DNA of 64,000 nt from Tribonema minus (lineage: Eukaryota > Sar > Xanthophyceae > Tribonematales > Tribonemataceae), in NCBI GenBank assembly GCA_017506865.1, contig JAFCMP010000145.1:1-64000 (forward strand). Direction: 5' to 3'. Numbering within the stretch: the first letter of the stretch is position 1; each line of letters begins with the position of its first letter. The translations under genes were made by a program, and so were the position numbers. Below are positions 1-9,453 of this stretch, piece by piece. Under the pieces are notes generated by a model, which made no database searches, had not been told where the DNA came from, and saw nothing but the letters and a program-made list of their open reading frames with translations.

Positions 1-2
1 GC

Positions 3-461
3 GCTGGGCGACAGGAGGCGCAGGCAGCAGCGTGGCATCAGTGGTACACTGGAACTCCATGGCTCTTTGGCAGTGGTGGAGGAGGAAATTTCACCAGCTC
101 GGAGCGGGCGCGGGGTAACGCGCTGGGGTGCTACAACTGCGGCGGTGATCACCTGTTCCAGCGCACTGCTCGGAGGCATTCAAACCACGCAGGTTGGGCA
201 GCGGCAAGCAGTACAACCGCCCACTGGGTTCAGAAACTTTGCGCCTACGAAACCAGACGACGTGGCAGGCACTCCGGTCGCGCGTACGTGCTTTCAACAG
301 CGGCGATGCCTCCTCGCTTCGGGGGGCCCGCGCGGCAGAGATTCCGCAGATGGGTGGAAAGCGGAAGTGGCGCTGCGGTGGCAGGAGCTACAACCGCTAC
401 GGGGGCGGCTACGGGCCGCCGGCGGCCGTGGCAACAGTGGCAACAGGGGCACCTAGGGTGA
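3..461 (+). CDS. gag: gag C-terminal part with degenerate zinc knuckle (5' partial)
   Basis: The frame is open from the window edge to a TGA at 459-461 and is the same frame as the downstream pol ORF. It encodes a CYNCGGDH motif (from base 129) like a gag CCHC knuckle of the C-X2-C-X3-H type, but the expected last Cys is replaced (Thr at that position). The tail is Gly/Arg-rich. Gag proteins coat the element RNA in cytoplasmic particles; here only the nucleic-acid-binding tail is visible. Because the same frame resumes after two TGA codons (459 and 651), Pol would need stop readthrough, frameshifting or a separate start. The degenerate knuckle could mean decay or a divergent family. Confidence 0.55.
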   Translation, partial: AGRQEAQAAAWHQWYTGTPWLFGSGGGGNFTSSERARGNALGCYNCGGDHLFQRTARRHSNHAGWAAASSTTAHWVQKLCAYETRRRGRHSGRAYVLSTAAMPPRFGGPARQRFRRWVESGSGAAVAGATTATGAATGRRRPWQQWQQGHLG

Positions 462-648
462 GGACCCCCACCCACCTCCTGGGCTGGGGGGGAGCACTTG
501 GAGCCTCTAGTGTCACTGGGGGGGGGGAGTGACGCCCTCCCCCCGACGACATCCAGAGACGCTGCGGGAAGCAGCGGGCGCCTGCGGGCGTCGCGCAAGC
601 TGCAGTGCGCGCGACGTCTGGGGGGCGACGGCGAGCGCCGCCCAAGCA

Positions 649-1350
649 GCTGACGCGCAGCGGGAGCGCTGCGATGGCAGCGGCGCCCTCGGGCGCCGCG
701 CCAGTCGCAGCGCGTACTTCTGGTTGTGGCGGCGCCGCGGCGCGCCGCGCACGCACCAGAGGCACTACGGAGTGCTGTGGCAGGCAGCGGCGGGCCTACT
801 GACGTCGGCAAGCTGCAGCACGCGCGGGCTTTGGCGAGGGTGCCGGTGAGCGCCGCCCAAACGGCTGACGCGCAACGAAGCGCTGCGATGGCAGCGGCGC
901 CCTCGGGCACCGCGCCGGTCGCGGCGCGTGCTGCTGGTTTGGCGGTGCCTGCGCGCGCCGCGCACGCACCAACAGCACCACGGAGGGCTGCGGCAGCAGC
1001 GGTGTCTATGGACGTCGCGCAAGCGGCGCGCGCAGCTTCTTCAGTGGCGCCGTCGAGCCCCGCCCAAGAGGATGACGCGCAGCGGGGCGTTGCGATGGCA
1101 GCAGCGCCCTCGGGCGCCGCGCCAGTCGAGGCGCGTGCTTCTGGTGTGGCGGCGCCGCGACGCGCCGCGCTCGCACCAGCAGCACCATGGAACGCTGCGG
1201 CAGCAGCGGCACCTTTGGGCGCTGCGCTGTCTGCAGTGCATGCAGCTTCTGCAGCAGCGGCGAGCGCCGCCCACGCAGCAGCTGCGCAGCAGAGCGTTAC
1301 GACGGCGCAGCTTCCGTTGAGCGCTGCTGCTGAGGAGGCGCCCACGAACG
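649..1350 (+). repeat. Imperfect Ala-rich coding repeats, pol N-terminal block
   Basis: Imperfect units of about 200 bases each encode variants of AQxADAQRSAAMAAAPSGAAPVAARA. Three clear starts lie near 649, 860 and 1060. GC is very high. The same unit reappears in the middle of the polyprotein at 4190-5130. Confidence 0.75.
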
Positions 1351-4300
1351 CTGCTCAAGCAGCAACGGCGCGATGGAGACCGGCGGCGTTGGCGGCGCCT
1401 GATGGTGCTGCACAGTCGCCGGCGACAACAACTACGACTGTACAGCGATGGCCTATTTTGGGGCGACGTAAGTCCAGCGGCGCGCGGCTACGGCGCGCGC
1501 GCGCGGAGCGCCTGCAGCAGGAGCAGCGCGCTCGACAGCCGGTAGCACCCCTCAGCCCTATTCAGGAGCTTGGTACTCCAGCATGGAGACCCGTGCATGC
1601 TGCGGCGGGTCATGGAGTTGGCGCGCACGCGTCATCGCAAGGGGGGGTGAGGATACCACCAGCACCAGCAGTGAGTAGCTGCAGCACGGCTACAACTGCA
1701 ACTTCTGCGCCGGCAACGGCGCCACATTTGGCGACTGCAGCAGCTGCTGCGACACGACACACGACAACTCCATCTTCTACACCAACTTCAACTCCGACAT
1801 CAACTGCGACTCCCACACATTCCTCAAGACCGCCTTCAGCACCACTCAGCGGCGGCGACGCTGCTGCGGCGGCGCACGCCGCCGACGACGCCGCCTTTGC
1901 AGCGGAGCAGCAGCGCAGGCTGATAGCTCTGCAGCGGCTTCATGCTTTCAAGGTGGATGGCACGGCTCAACCTGAGCCGCAGCGGCGGATGCGCAGCTGG
2001 GCGCCGGCGGCAGAGACCCTTGGCGCCATCGACGAGGTGCTGGACGGCGAGGCGGGCCTGACAGCGGTGGAGATAGCCATGGCAGAGGAGGCGCGCACTG
2101 TTGAGCGCTGCTTCGAGATACTGGCCATGTGGGCGCCGGAGGACGGAGCTGATGACGGGGCGGTCTTGGCATACTACGCTGAGGTGGCAGCGATGGAGGC
2201 CGCAGTACTACCTGTACCACAGCAGGCAAGCATGCCCAACGTAAGGGGCAAACTCTATACTGACGTGCACTCTAGGTTCAAGGCCCGTTTACGCTCTGCG
2301 CGCGCACTACGTTGCAAGTTTTCTAGGGACATTCTCTGGGACACTGGGGCCTCAGTTACTGCCATCAGGGAGCAAGCATTCCGCAAATTAGTTGCATCAG
2401 GAGCCATAGAGCAACGGGATGTCCACCACCTCAGCAAACCTAGGGCAGTAGCCGGTGTTGACACATCCAAGAAGCCACAGCGCGTCACCCACGCTGTAGC
2501 GCTTCACTTTGAGGCTGATGGCCCAGACGGGGTAGCTTTCACTCAGCTGGCGCTCATTGTACCACATCTGCCACACGACATCATCATTGGGCGTGACCAC
2601 ATCAGCAGACATAAGTGGCATGCAAGTCATAGTGGCAGTGGGCCCACATACGTGTATGGCGAGCCATCAGCAGAGCCCACCCCCAGCTTCAGTCCCAAAG
2701 TCCCAGTGTACACCTACGGGGAGGAACGCGATTGGGTGGCAGTAGTGCGCGTCGCAACAGAGCTAGATGGCCTTGAACATGGTGTGCAGACAGTTTGGGT
2801 TCAAGTGATGGAGTCTGATGGGATCACACCTGTCGTCTCCTGCCCGGGAGAACTGGACACAGCACATGTGACCATCGCGGAGGAATTCCTGAATCACATG
2901 TACACACGCGAGCTGACGGTTGGGCTGCATGCCAAGCCGGTCAAGCTCGAGCAGCGGGGGGAGCCCGTCTCGCTGCCACGTGGCACCGTGCTGGGCAAGG
3001 CGCGGCCGCTACGTGAGGTAACTGACAGCGTGCTGGAACGAGACCCGAACGCGCGCGCCACGGCGGTAGACGTTTACTGCGGCGCTGGCGGCCTGGCGGA
3101 GGGGCTCCAGCCCTACTTGAACGTCAAGCTCGCCGTTGACTCTGAGGAGCGCGCTCTTCGGATATACAAGGAGAATCACCCTCATACGGACGTCCGCCGC
3201 CGGGATATGGCGGACCCATCTACGCGCGCAGAGCTCATTGCAGATATGAGGCGGCTGCGCGCCGAGGTCTTATTAGGGGGCCCCCCCTGCCAGAAGTTCT
3301 CAACAGCAGGGGAGGGGGAGACGGCTTTGGGCATGGAGCACCTCTACTACATGCTGGAGGTAGCAATGGGCGCAGAGACCTGCCGACTACTGCAGATTGA
3401 AAATGTTCCGGGCCTTAGGGCGGCACCGGAGCTGGCGGAGTTTCTGCGCTGCGCAGCACACGGCGGCTTCACGGTGCAGCAGGAGCTAGTGATCACTGGT
3501 GCAGACAGCCGCATTGCTCAGACGCGCACGCGTGTGTTTTGGCTGCTGGGGCGACCTGGCACTGGCGAGCACGACAGCGCGCGCATGCAGGCGTCTATGC
3601 ACCAGGCAGTGCAGTTGCTGACATATGCCAAGCAGCAAGCTGAGTACGACACCGTGCGCAACGTCACCAGCGACGTGCTTGACTCCAACGGTCAGCGGCG
3701 CGACTTCTTTGCAACAGTTGGCCGCAACACTAAGGCCAAACAGGTGCACTCTATGGACGGCCCCGCGCCGACCATTCGCGGCTGCACATACCGCCGAAAC
3801 CTGCAGCCTAACATCGACGTGCGACCACAGGATGCTACGCAGGACCCGGCTGAGCACGCGCGCGCGGAGTACCTACCCTGGCATGCGCTGCGCGCCATTC
3901 ACAGCTTCCCCACCTCGTACAAGTGGGATGCTCCAGAGCCGCCTGACGTCACTGCCTACTCACAGATGCTGGCGAACGCGGTGTGCCCGCAAATGGCGGA
4001 CCTACTGGGGGGGATCCTGCTGCAGAGCGGATTGCTGCATGATGTCGTGGACCAGGCGGCGGCATCGTCGCTGCCAGATCCAGTACAAACCCTCATCAAT
4101 TCTGGCACCCACCACGCTTTCGGCAAGTATGGAGTGGCTCTTGCACAGGAGGCGCGCAGACGTGTGGCGCGCGGAGCGCGCGCCCCTCAAGCACAAGCTG
4201 CTGCAGCTGCGGCGGCGCCGGCGAGCGCTGCGACGGCGGCGCCGGCGAGCGCTGCTGCAGCAGAGCCGGCAAGCGCTGCTGCGGCGGCAGCATATACAGG

Positions 4301-7300
4301 CATTGCGCGCAGTGCGCCGCGGGCTGCTGCCGCGGCGCCGCAGGGTGCCGCACAGTCAGCGGCCGCGCCGCGGAGCTCTGCGACAAAAGAGACGTCTTCT
4401 GGCCCCCTACACGGCGACACTGCTGCTGCTGCGCAGGCAGCGGCTGCATGCCGGGGCGCTGCGGCGGCATCGGTGCCGGCTGGCACCGTGCGCGCTGCGG
4501 CCCAAGCTGCCTCAGGGGCGGCTCATAAGGAGGTCGCGCAGGCAACAGTTGCGCGACGGAGCGCTGCGACGGCAGCGGCGCCCGAGGGCGCCGCGCCAGT
4601 CGCGGCGCGTGCTGCTGGTGTAGCGGCTGCGTCGGCGCACGCCTCGCGCGCACCAGTGACACCAGGGAGTGCTGCAGCAGCAGCAGCGCCTGTGGGCGCC
4701 GCGCCAGCTGCAGCGCGCGCAGTCTCTTCGGTGGCGCCGGCGAGCGCCACCCAAGCGGCGGACGCGCAGCGGAGCGCTGCGGTGGCAGCGGCGCCTACGG
4801 GCGCCGCGCCTGTCGCGGCATACGCTGATTCTGCCGCGGCGCCGACCAGCGCCGCGCATGGAGTGGCAACTCAACAGAGCACTGCGGCAGCAGCGGCGCA
4901 TGCTGGCGCTGAACCAGTCGCAGTGCACATGGCCACCGCAGTGGAGTGGGCGAGCTCCGCACAGGCGGCAGCGGCGCAGCAGCGCTCTGCAGCGGCAGCG
5001 GCGTCTGAGGACGCCGCGCATGCGGCAGCGGCTAGTGGGAGCAATGCTGCAGCGGCAGCATCAGTGACAAGCGATACAGCGGCGCAGCCCGCGCACGCGG
5101 CAGGCGCCGCCGCGGCGGCGCCAGCGCGCGCTGGGAGGGAGGAGCACATCTTTGTGCTGGACCTGCGCACTGACATTATGCGCTGCGAGGCGGAGCCGGA
5201 GGGTGACGCCGGCAGCAGCGCTGACGCGACTATTGCGAAGGGCGCAGCAGCCGTGCGAGAGGCGCTGCAGCAACACCTCGGTGAGGCCGTTGACTTTGAG
5301 CCTAGTGGGAGCGCAAAAGTACACATTCCTGACAGCGGCGGCTTAAGTTTGGGGTCATACGTTCACGAAGACCCTAAGGTTAATGCTGCTTTGGCTGAGG
5401 CACGCAAGCACTTGCCAGACTACATGCTGGCAGTGCGCGTTGACCTGCAGGGATGGGACGTTGATCAGGTGGCGTGTTTGTGCCTACTGCTCGCTCAGTA
5501 CAGCAGCAAAATGTTCTCAAAAGACAAGTGGGACATAGGGCATTGTAACACATTGCCCTTCCGCTTTGATCTCAAAGAGGGCAGCACACCGCACCATGAC
5601 CGTCCATATAGGTACTCTCCTGCAATGACGGCTCTGGTCAAGGTCGAAATCGATAAGCTGCTGGCTGCTGGCATCATCCGCCCTTCCAACTCTGAGTGGG
5701 CATCCCCAGTGGTGGCAGTGCTCAAGCCTGATGGCACTGCCCGAATCACCGTCAACTACAAGAAGCTGAACGCCCAGACCAAGATCCCCCAGATCCCCAT
5801 TCCCAACATAGAGGATCTTCTCAATAGTTTGGGGGGCTCAAAGGTCTTCACCACCATGGACATCACCAGTGGGTACTTCACTAGTGCCATAGATGCAGAC
5901 AGCATCCCCCTCACTGCCATGGTCACGTCGTTTGGCTTGTATGAGTGGCTACGGTGCCCACAGGGGGCAGCGGGGGCGCCAGGGCACTTTACACGCCTCA
6001 TGCAGATGGTGCTTTCCGGCCTAGAGCGCGTCCAGCCCTACATTGACGACGTCATTGTGCACTCTACATCCACGGCTCAGCACCTCGACGACCTCAAAGC
6101 CCTTTTTCAGCGCCTAGAGCATCATGGGATGAAGCTAGCCCCCAGCAAGCTGCACATAGGGTGTAAGCACATCAAGTTCCTGGGGCACATTGTGGGCGTT
6201 GATGGCATCAGGCCAGATCCATCCAAAGTTCAAGCCCTACTTGAGATGCCCATCCCCTGCAACATCTCTCAGCTGCGTGCGTGGCTTGGCCTCGCAAACT
6301 ACTACCGGCGATTTATTCAGAACATGGCCAAGCTGGTAGCATCGCTCACCCATCTGATGGCCAAGGGGGTGGACTTCATAGTTGGCAGTGCTCAACAGCA
6401 AGCCATCCGCGAGGTCAACGAAGCCCTGGCGCTTCACACTTGCATGCAGTACCCCGACTACGCGCGCGCCAGCACAGGCGAGCGCCCCTTTGTCCTTGCC
6501 ACAGACGCATGCAAGGAGGGCTTTGGCGCAGTGCTCTCGCAGGCCAACAACGACGGCGCGGAGCAACCGATCGCCTTCACATCTTGCGCGACTCTACCCA
6601 ATGAGCGCAACTGGTCTACTACCGACCTTGAAGCCGGCGCCATCGTCTTCGGCATCAAGAAGTTCAAACACATCCTGTGGGGGACGCCGTTTGTCCTCTA
6701 CACCGACCACCGCGCTCTTCAGTACATCGACAGCCTTCGCGAGCGCACCGCGCGCGGCGCGCGCTGGAGCGAGTTCCTCAGCGCCTTCAACATCACCATT
6801 CGCTACAAGAAGGGCGCGTCACACGGCAATGCCGACGGGCCAAGCCGCAATCCTGTCCCTGCTACACCACAAGATGCAGAGGAGAGCGAGCGCGAGCGGC
6901 TGCTCGAGGCGTACTGCCTGCAGGCCCACGAGTGGGAGCGGCTGGAGGCATTTGCAACAGCAGAGTACATCAACATCTGCACGGAGGTGGTAGCAGCGCT
7001 TCAAGGAGGGGGAGAGGAGCAGATTTCCGCGCTTGCTGAGGCGGCAGACGCTGAGGCGGGTGCATGGGAGTGCTTCGCTGAGCATCCTCAACTGGGCGTC
7101 ATGACGCCTGGTGACTGGCAGCGAGAGCAGCGCGCAGATGCTCAGCTGGGGCCAATTTGCAACATGCTGCTTGGAGCAGGACTGCCAGCAGACGCGGCGC
7201 TTGCAGCCCAGGTACAGAAATGGGCCTTGCAGTGCAGCCTTGTCGTCTGCGGCAACGCTCAGCTCTTGGTGCACAACACCCCCGAATCCCCGCTTCCACA

Positions 7301-9275
7301 GCTTGCCATTCCCCGGTCCATTAGGGATCAAGTTCTTGAGGCGATGCACGGCTCAGCTTGGGCAGGCCACCAGGGCATTAAACGCACATTGGAGCGCACC
7401 CGCGCGCACTGCTGGTGGCCCTCTTGGACCCTAGACGTCAACTACTGGGTTAATCATTGCTGGCCCTGCCAAGCGTTCAAGCACACCGGCAAGCTGTCTC
7501 GCTGGCCCACTATATGGCGCGAGAGGCCCCCCTACGCCTTTCATAGCCTAGCGCTTGACCACTTCGGCCCCCTACCCCTCAGTGCTGGCGGCTTCATGTA
7601 CATACTGGTGGTGATGTGCCTGTTTTCGGGCTGGGTGTGGTGCTATCCCATCAAGCCTGGGGACTACAGTGCTGCTGGCACAGCTGAAGTTTTAGTCAAC
7701 CAGCACAGCACTCGTCACGGTCCCCCTTCTAAGCTCCTCAGCGACCGCGGCAGCCTCTTCATGGCAGAGCTTTCTCAAGCTGTCTACAAGCAGATGGGCG
7801 TCAAGAAGCTTTCCACTACCGCATACCACCCTGAGTGCAACGGCAAGTGTGAGCGTTTCATGCAGGAGCTAGCCCAGATGCTCGCCATGTTAGTTGATAG
7901 TGCCAAGAACAATTGGGCGGACTGGCTACCTCATATCAGTTTTGCCCACAACACTGCCTACAACCGCGCCACCGGCGCAACCCCCTTCCTTCTGGCTACT
8001 GGTCGCGAGGCCGCCGTCGCACTACACCTCATACTGGGCAAGCTTCAACAGCCCTTGGTCAAGCCTGGCACACATCCTTCAGTGTCACAGCTAGTGTTCG
8101 ACATCCTTGAGCGGCAGCGCTCAGCCAACACCATTGCCAACCAACGTCATGCGCTGCGACGGGCTAAGGTGCTCCGCGAGAACACCGAGATCGCGGAGGC
8201 ATTTGGACTACGTCAGTCGTTCAGCGCTGGTGAGCGAGTGTGGTACTACCATGTGCCGCGCACGCATACGGCATCTGCAGACACGGAGCCGGCACCAGTG
8301 GCGGGGGAGTTCAACAAGGCGAAGCGCACACTCTTTAGCAAGAAGCTCTTGGATAGATGGCATGGGCCCTATAGCATAATATTAGCGGGCCCGGCGGAGA
8401 GCGGCGGGGAGCGTGTGCAGGCCGGGTGTCTTCTGGTGGACATCAACGGACGGCCTACGCGCATATCGATGCGCCTCACCAAGAAGTGTCGCGACCCTAG
8501 CGACATGCGGCAGCAGCCGGAAACGTTGCCTGCGGGCTTCTCTCGCTACCTGCTGGCGAAGCACTGGAGCGGGCATTCACCTGGCTCACTCTCTACTGAC
8601 GACGTTGCTGCTCACAACTTCCAGCGGCACGGCGTAGAGGCGATACTTCAACATCGTGTAGCGGCGGCAGCGCGCGGGCGGGGGCACCGCCTACAGTACC
8701 TAATACGCTGGGAGGGTGCAACCAGCGGGGGGATAGTTGACTCGTGGGAGGACTCCGAGCAGCTAGATGAGTGCCCCCAAGTACTCGAGGAGTACTGGTC
8801 TACATTAAACAAGGCCATTGCCTGTCGCGACATTACAGTGGCGGGCTCAAACACTCAGGTGGTCAAGCGTCAGCTGCGACGCGCCGTCAAGGCGCGGGGC
8901 GTTGGCGGCGTTCTGGCCCAATGTGGTGCGGGCTCGTATGAGCTTGCGCCTCTGGCGGAGGCGTTACTCCAGCCACCTGCGACATCGGTGTTGCAGAGTG
9001 CAGCTATCAGCGGACTGCAGCTTATGGCTGTTTTCAAGTTCACGGAGCCAAGCGGCGAAGAGCACCTTACTTGGTGTGAGGGCGAGCTCACAGGCGTAGT
9101 CTCAAAGGGGAAGACAAGGCGTACACAGATAGCTCATAGGGTGTTCTGGATTGTTGAAGGGGTGTATCAGACCCTAGTACTGGACCCTAGCTTGTACAAC
9201 ACGCGCCCAGATGCATCGAATGGTTCTTGGTTCCTAGTTGGCACACAAGCCCAGCTGGAATCATTGCATGTGTAG
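654..9275 (+). CDS. pol: Ty3/gypsy Pol polyprotein with embedded C5 cytosine methyltransferase and chromodomain
   Basis: The frame is open from the TGA at 651 to TAG 9273-9275. The first in-frame ATG is at 888 and a GTG lies at 726; residues below count from 726. An Ala-rich repeat region comes first, then retropepsin (DTGA at 539; HDIIIGRD), a C5 methyltransferase at about 779-1100 (DVYCGAGG, GGPPCQ with Cys855, ENV at 892, QTRTR at 932, ANAVCP near 1084), and a second Ala-rich repeat region. Reverse transcriptase follows (YIDD 1772-1775), then RNase H (TDAC, Asp1927), integrase HHCC finger (His2208) with D2278, D2340 and E2376 (a D,D35E spacing), DRWHGPY, a chromodomain at about 2637-2690 and some 150 unassigned residues. 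Every catalytic motif is intact, so the copy is young or selected. Functions are inferred from motifs; the start codon is unresolved. Confidence 0.9.
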   Translation, partial: RAAGALRWQRRPRAPRQSQRVLLVVAAPRRAAHAPEALRSAVAGSGGPTDVGKLQHARALARVPVSAAQTADAQRSAAMAAAPSGTAPVAARAAGLAVPARAAHAPTAPRRAAAAAVSMDVAQAARAASSVAPSSPAQEDDAQRGVAMAAAPSGAAPVEARASGVAAPRRAALAPAAPWNAAAAAAPLGAALSAVHAASAAAASAAHAAAAQQSVTTAQLPLSAAAEEAPTNAAQAATARWRPAALAAPDGAAQSPATTTTTVQRWPILGRRKSSGARLRRARAERLQQEQRARQPVAPLSPIQELGTPAWRPVHAAAGHGVGAHASSQGGVRIPPAPAVSSCSTATTATSAPATAPHLATAAAAATRHTTTPSSTPTSTPTSTATPTHSSRPPSAPLSGGDAAAAAHAADDAAFAAEQQRRLIALQRLHAFKVDGTAQPEPQRRMRSWAPAAETLGAIDEVLDGEAGLTAVEIAMAEEARTVERCFEILAMWAPEDGADDGAVLAYYAEVAAMEAAVLPVPQQASMPNVRGKLYTDVHSRFKARLRSARALRCKFSRDILWDTGASVTAIREQAFRKLVASGAIEQRDVHHLSKPRAVAGVDTSKKPQRVTHAVALHFEADGPDGVAFTQLALIVPHLPHDIIIGRDHISRHKWHASHSGSGPTYVYGEPSAEPTPSFSPKVPVYTYGEERDWVAVVRVATELDGLEHGVQTVWVQVMESDGITPVVSCPGELDTAHVTIAEEFLNHMYTRELTVGLHAKPVKLEQRGEPVSLPRGTVLGKARPLREVTDSVLERDPNARATAVDVYCGAGGLAEGLQPYLNVKLAVDSEERALRIYKENHPHTDVRRRDMADPSTRAELIADMRRLRAEVLLGGPPCQKFSTAGEGETALGMEHLYYMLEVAMGAETCRLLQIENVPGLRAAPELAEFLRCAAHGGFTVQQELVITGADSRIAQTRTRVFWLLGRPGTGEHDSARMQASMHQAVQLLTYAKQQAEYDTVRNVTSDVLDSNGQRRDFFATVGRNTKAKQVHSMDGPAPTIRGCTYRRNLQPNIDVRPQDATQDPAEHARAEYLPWHALRAIHSFPTSYKWDAPEPPDVTAYSQMLANAVCPQMADLLGGILLQSGLLHDVVDQAAASSLPDPVQTLINSGTHHAFGKYGVALAQEARRRVARGARAPQAQAAAAAAAPASAATAAPASAAAAEPASAAAAAAYTGIARSAPRAAAAAPQGAAQSAAAPRSSATKETSSGPLHGDTAAAAQAAAACRGAAAASVPAGTVRAAAQAASGAAHKEVAQATVARRSAATAAAPEGAAPVAARAAGVAAASAHASRAPVTPGSAAAAAAPVGAAPAAARAVSSVAPASATQAADAQRSAAVAAAPTGAAPVAAYADSAAAPTSAAHGVATQQSTAAAAAHAGAEPVAVHMATAVEWASSAQAAAAQQRSAAAAASEDAAHAAAASGSNAAAAASVTSDTAAQPAHAAGAAAAAPARAGREEHIFVLDLRTDIMRCEAEPEGDAGSSADATIAKGAAAVREALQQHLGEAVDFEPSGSAKVHIPDSGGLSLGSYVHEDPKVNAALAEARKHLPDYMLAVRVDLQGWDVDQVACLCLLLAQYSSKMFSKDKWDIGHCNTLPFRFDLKEGSTPHHDRPYRYSPAMTALVKVEIDKLLAAGIIRPSNSEWASPVVAVLKPDGTARITVNYKKLNAQTKIPQIPIPNIEDLLNSLGGSKVFTTMDITSGYFTSAIDADSIPLTAMVTSFGLYEWLRCPQGAAGAPGHFTRLMQMVLSGLERVQPYIDDVIVHSTSTAQHLDDLKALFQRLEHHGMKLAPSKLHIGCKHIKFLGHIVGVDGIRPDPSKVQALLEMPIPCNISQLRAWLGLANYYRRFIQNMAKLVASLTHLMAKGVDFIVGSAQQQAIREVNEALALHTCMQYPDYARASTGERPFVLATDACKEGFGAVLSQANNDGAEQPIAFTSCATLPNERNWSTTDLEAGAIVFGIKKFKHILWGTPFVLYTDHRALQYIDSLRERTARGARWSEFLSAFNITIRYKKGASHGNADGPSRNPVPATPQDAEESERERLLEAYCLQAHEWERLEAFATAEYINICTEVVAALQGGGEEQISALAEAADAEAGAWECFAEHPQLGVMTPGDWQREQRADAQLGPICNMLLGAGLPADAALAAQVQKWALQCSLVVCGNAQLLVHNTPESPLPQLAIPRSIRDQVLEAMHGSAWAGHQGIKRTLERTRAHCWWPSWTLDVNYWVNHCWPCQAFKHTGKLSRWPTIWRERPPYAFHSLALDHFGPLPLSAGGFMYILVVMCLFSGWVWCYPIKPGDYSAAGTAEVLVNQHSTRHGPPSKLLSDRGSLFMAELSQAVYKQMGVKKLSTTAYHPECNGKCERFMQELAQMLAMLVDSAKNNWADWLPHISFAHNTAYNRATGATPFLLATGREAAVALHLILGKLQQPLVKPGTHPSVSQLVFDILERQRSANTIANQRHALRRAKVLRENTEIAEAFGLRQSFSAGERVWYYHVPRTHTASADTEPAPVAGEFNKAKRTLFSKKLLDRWHGPYSIILAGPAESGGERVQAGCLLVDINGRPTRISMRLTKKCRDPSDMRQQPETLPAGFSRYLLAKHWSGHSPGSLSTDDVAAHNFQRHGVEAILQHRVAAAARGRGHRLQYLIRWEGATSGGIVDSWEDSEQLDECPQVLEEYWSTLNKAIACRDITVAGSNTQVVKRQLRRAVKARGVGGVLAQCGAGSYELAPLAEALLQPPATSVLQSAAISGLQLMAVFKFTEPSGEEHLTWCEGELTGVVSKGKTRRTQIAHRVFWIVEGVYQTLVLDPSLYNTRPDASNGSWFLVGTQAQLESLHV
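3054..4020 (+). other. C5 cytosine DNA methyltransferase domain inside the Pol polyprotein
   Basis: This part of the pol ORF carries the ordered signature motifs of DNA cytosine-5 methyltransferases. These are SAM-binding motif I (VDVYCGAGGLAEGL), catalytic motif IV with the PCQ cysteine (codon 3288-3290), motif VI ENV (codon 3399), motif VIII QTRTR (3519), a short target-recognition region containing TIRG, an RAIHSFP segment and motif X-like ANAVCP (N codon 3975). Such enzymes transfer methyl from SAM to C5 of cytosine in DNA. It lies between protease and RT, with the reading frame unbroken on both sides, so it is part of the polyprotein and not a neighbouring gene. Target sequence specificity cannot be read from the sequence. 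Confidence 0.9.
4190..5130 (+). repeat. Ala-rich coding repeats, block between methyltransferase and reverse transcriptase
   Basis: Same repeat family as at 649-1350, with closest units near 4540 and 4740, preceded by PASAA triplet-like repeats at 4200-4290. It probably acts as a flexible spacer or protease-processing linker between the methyltransferase and RT modules. That role is an inference; the sequence shows only the repetition and maintained frame. Confidence 0.75.
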
Positions 9276-9445
9276 TCACACGGTCATGTGCTTGGTAGAG
9301 ACCCCGGCGTGTGAGAGGCGTCTTGTGCGGCATGCCTTTGCATATTGACTGCGTTTGCACAGGAGTCATTGCAATGTGTAGCATTGGCTTGCGAGTCATG
9401 TTGCATATGTGTAGTGGGTCCCCCTTGCAGTACCCTTTCCAATCT

Positions 9446-9453
9446 AGGGGGGG
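9446..9453 (+). other. Polypurine tract of LTR retrotransposon
   Basis: AGGGGGGG immediately precedes TGACTGTGG, the expected form of a plus-strand primer site next to a 3' LTR beginning with TG. It sits about 170 bases after the pol stop codon. Confidence 0.55.

Noticed and set aside
245-1345. Long antisense Ala/Ser-rich ORF opposite the pol N-terminus
   Set aside because: It is the mirror of GC-rich repeat coding; high GC leaves antisense frames open. No domain is visible.
4096-5021. Antisense Arg/Ala-rich ORFs opposite the second Ala-rich block
   Set aside because: Shadows of the same repeat; composition follows the sense codons.
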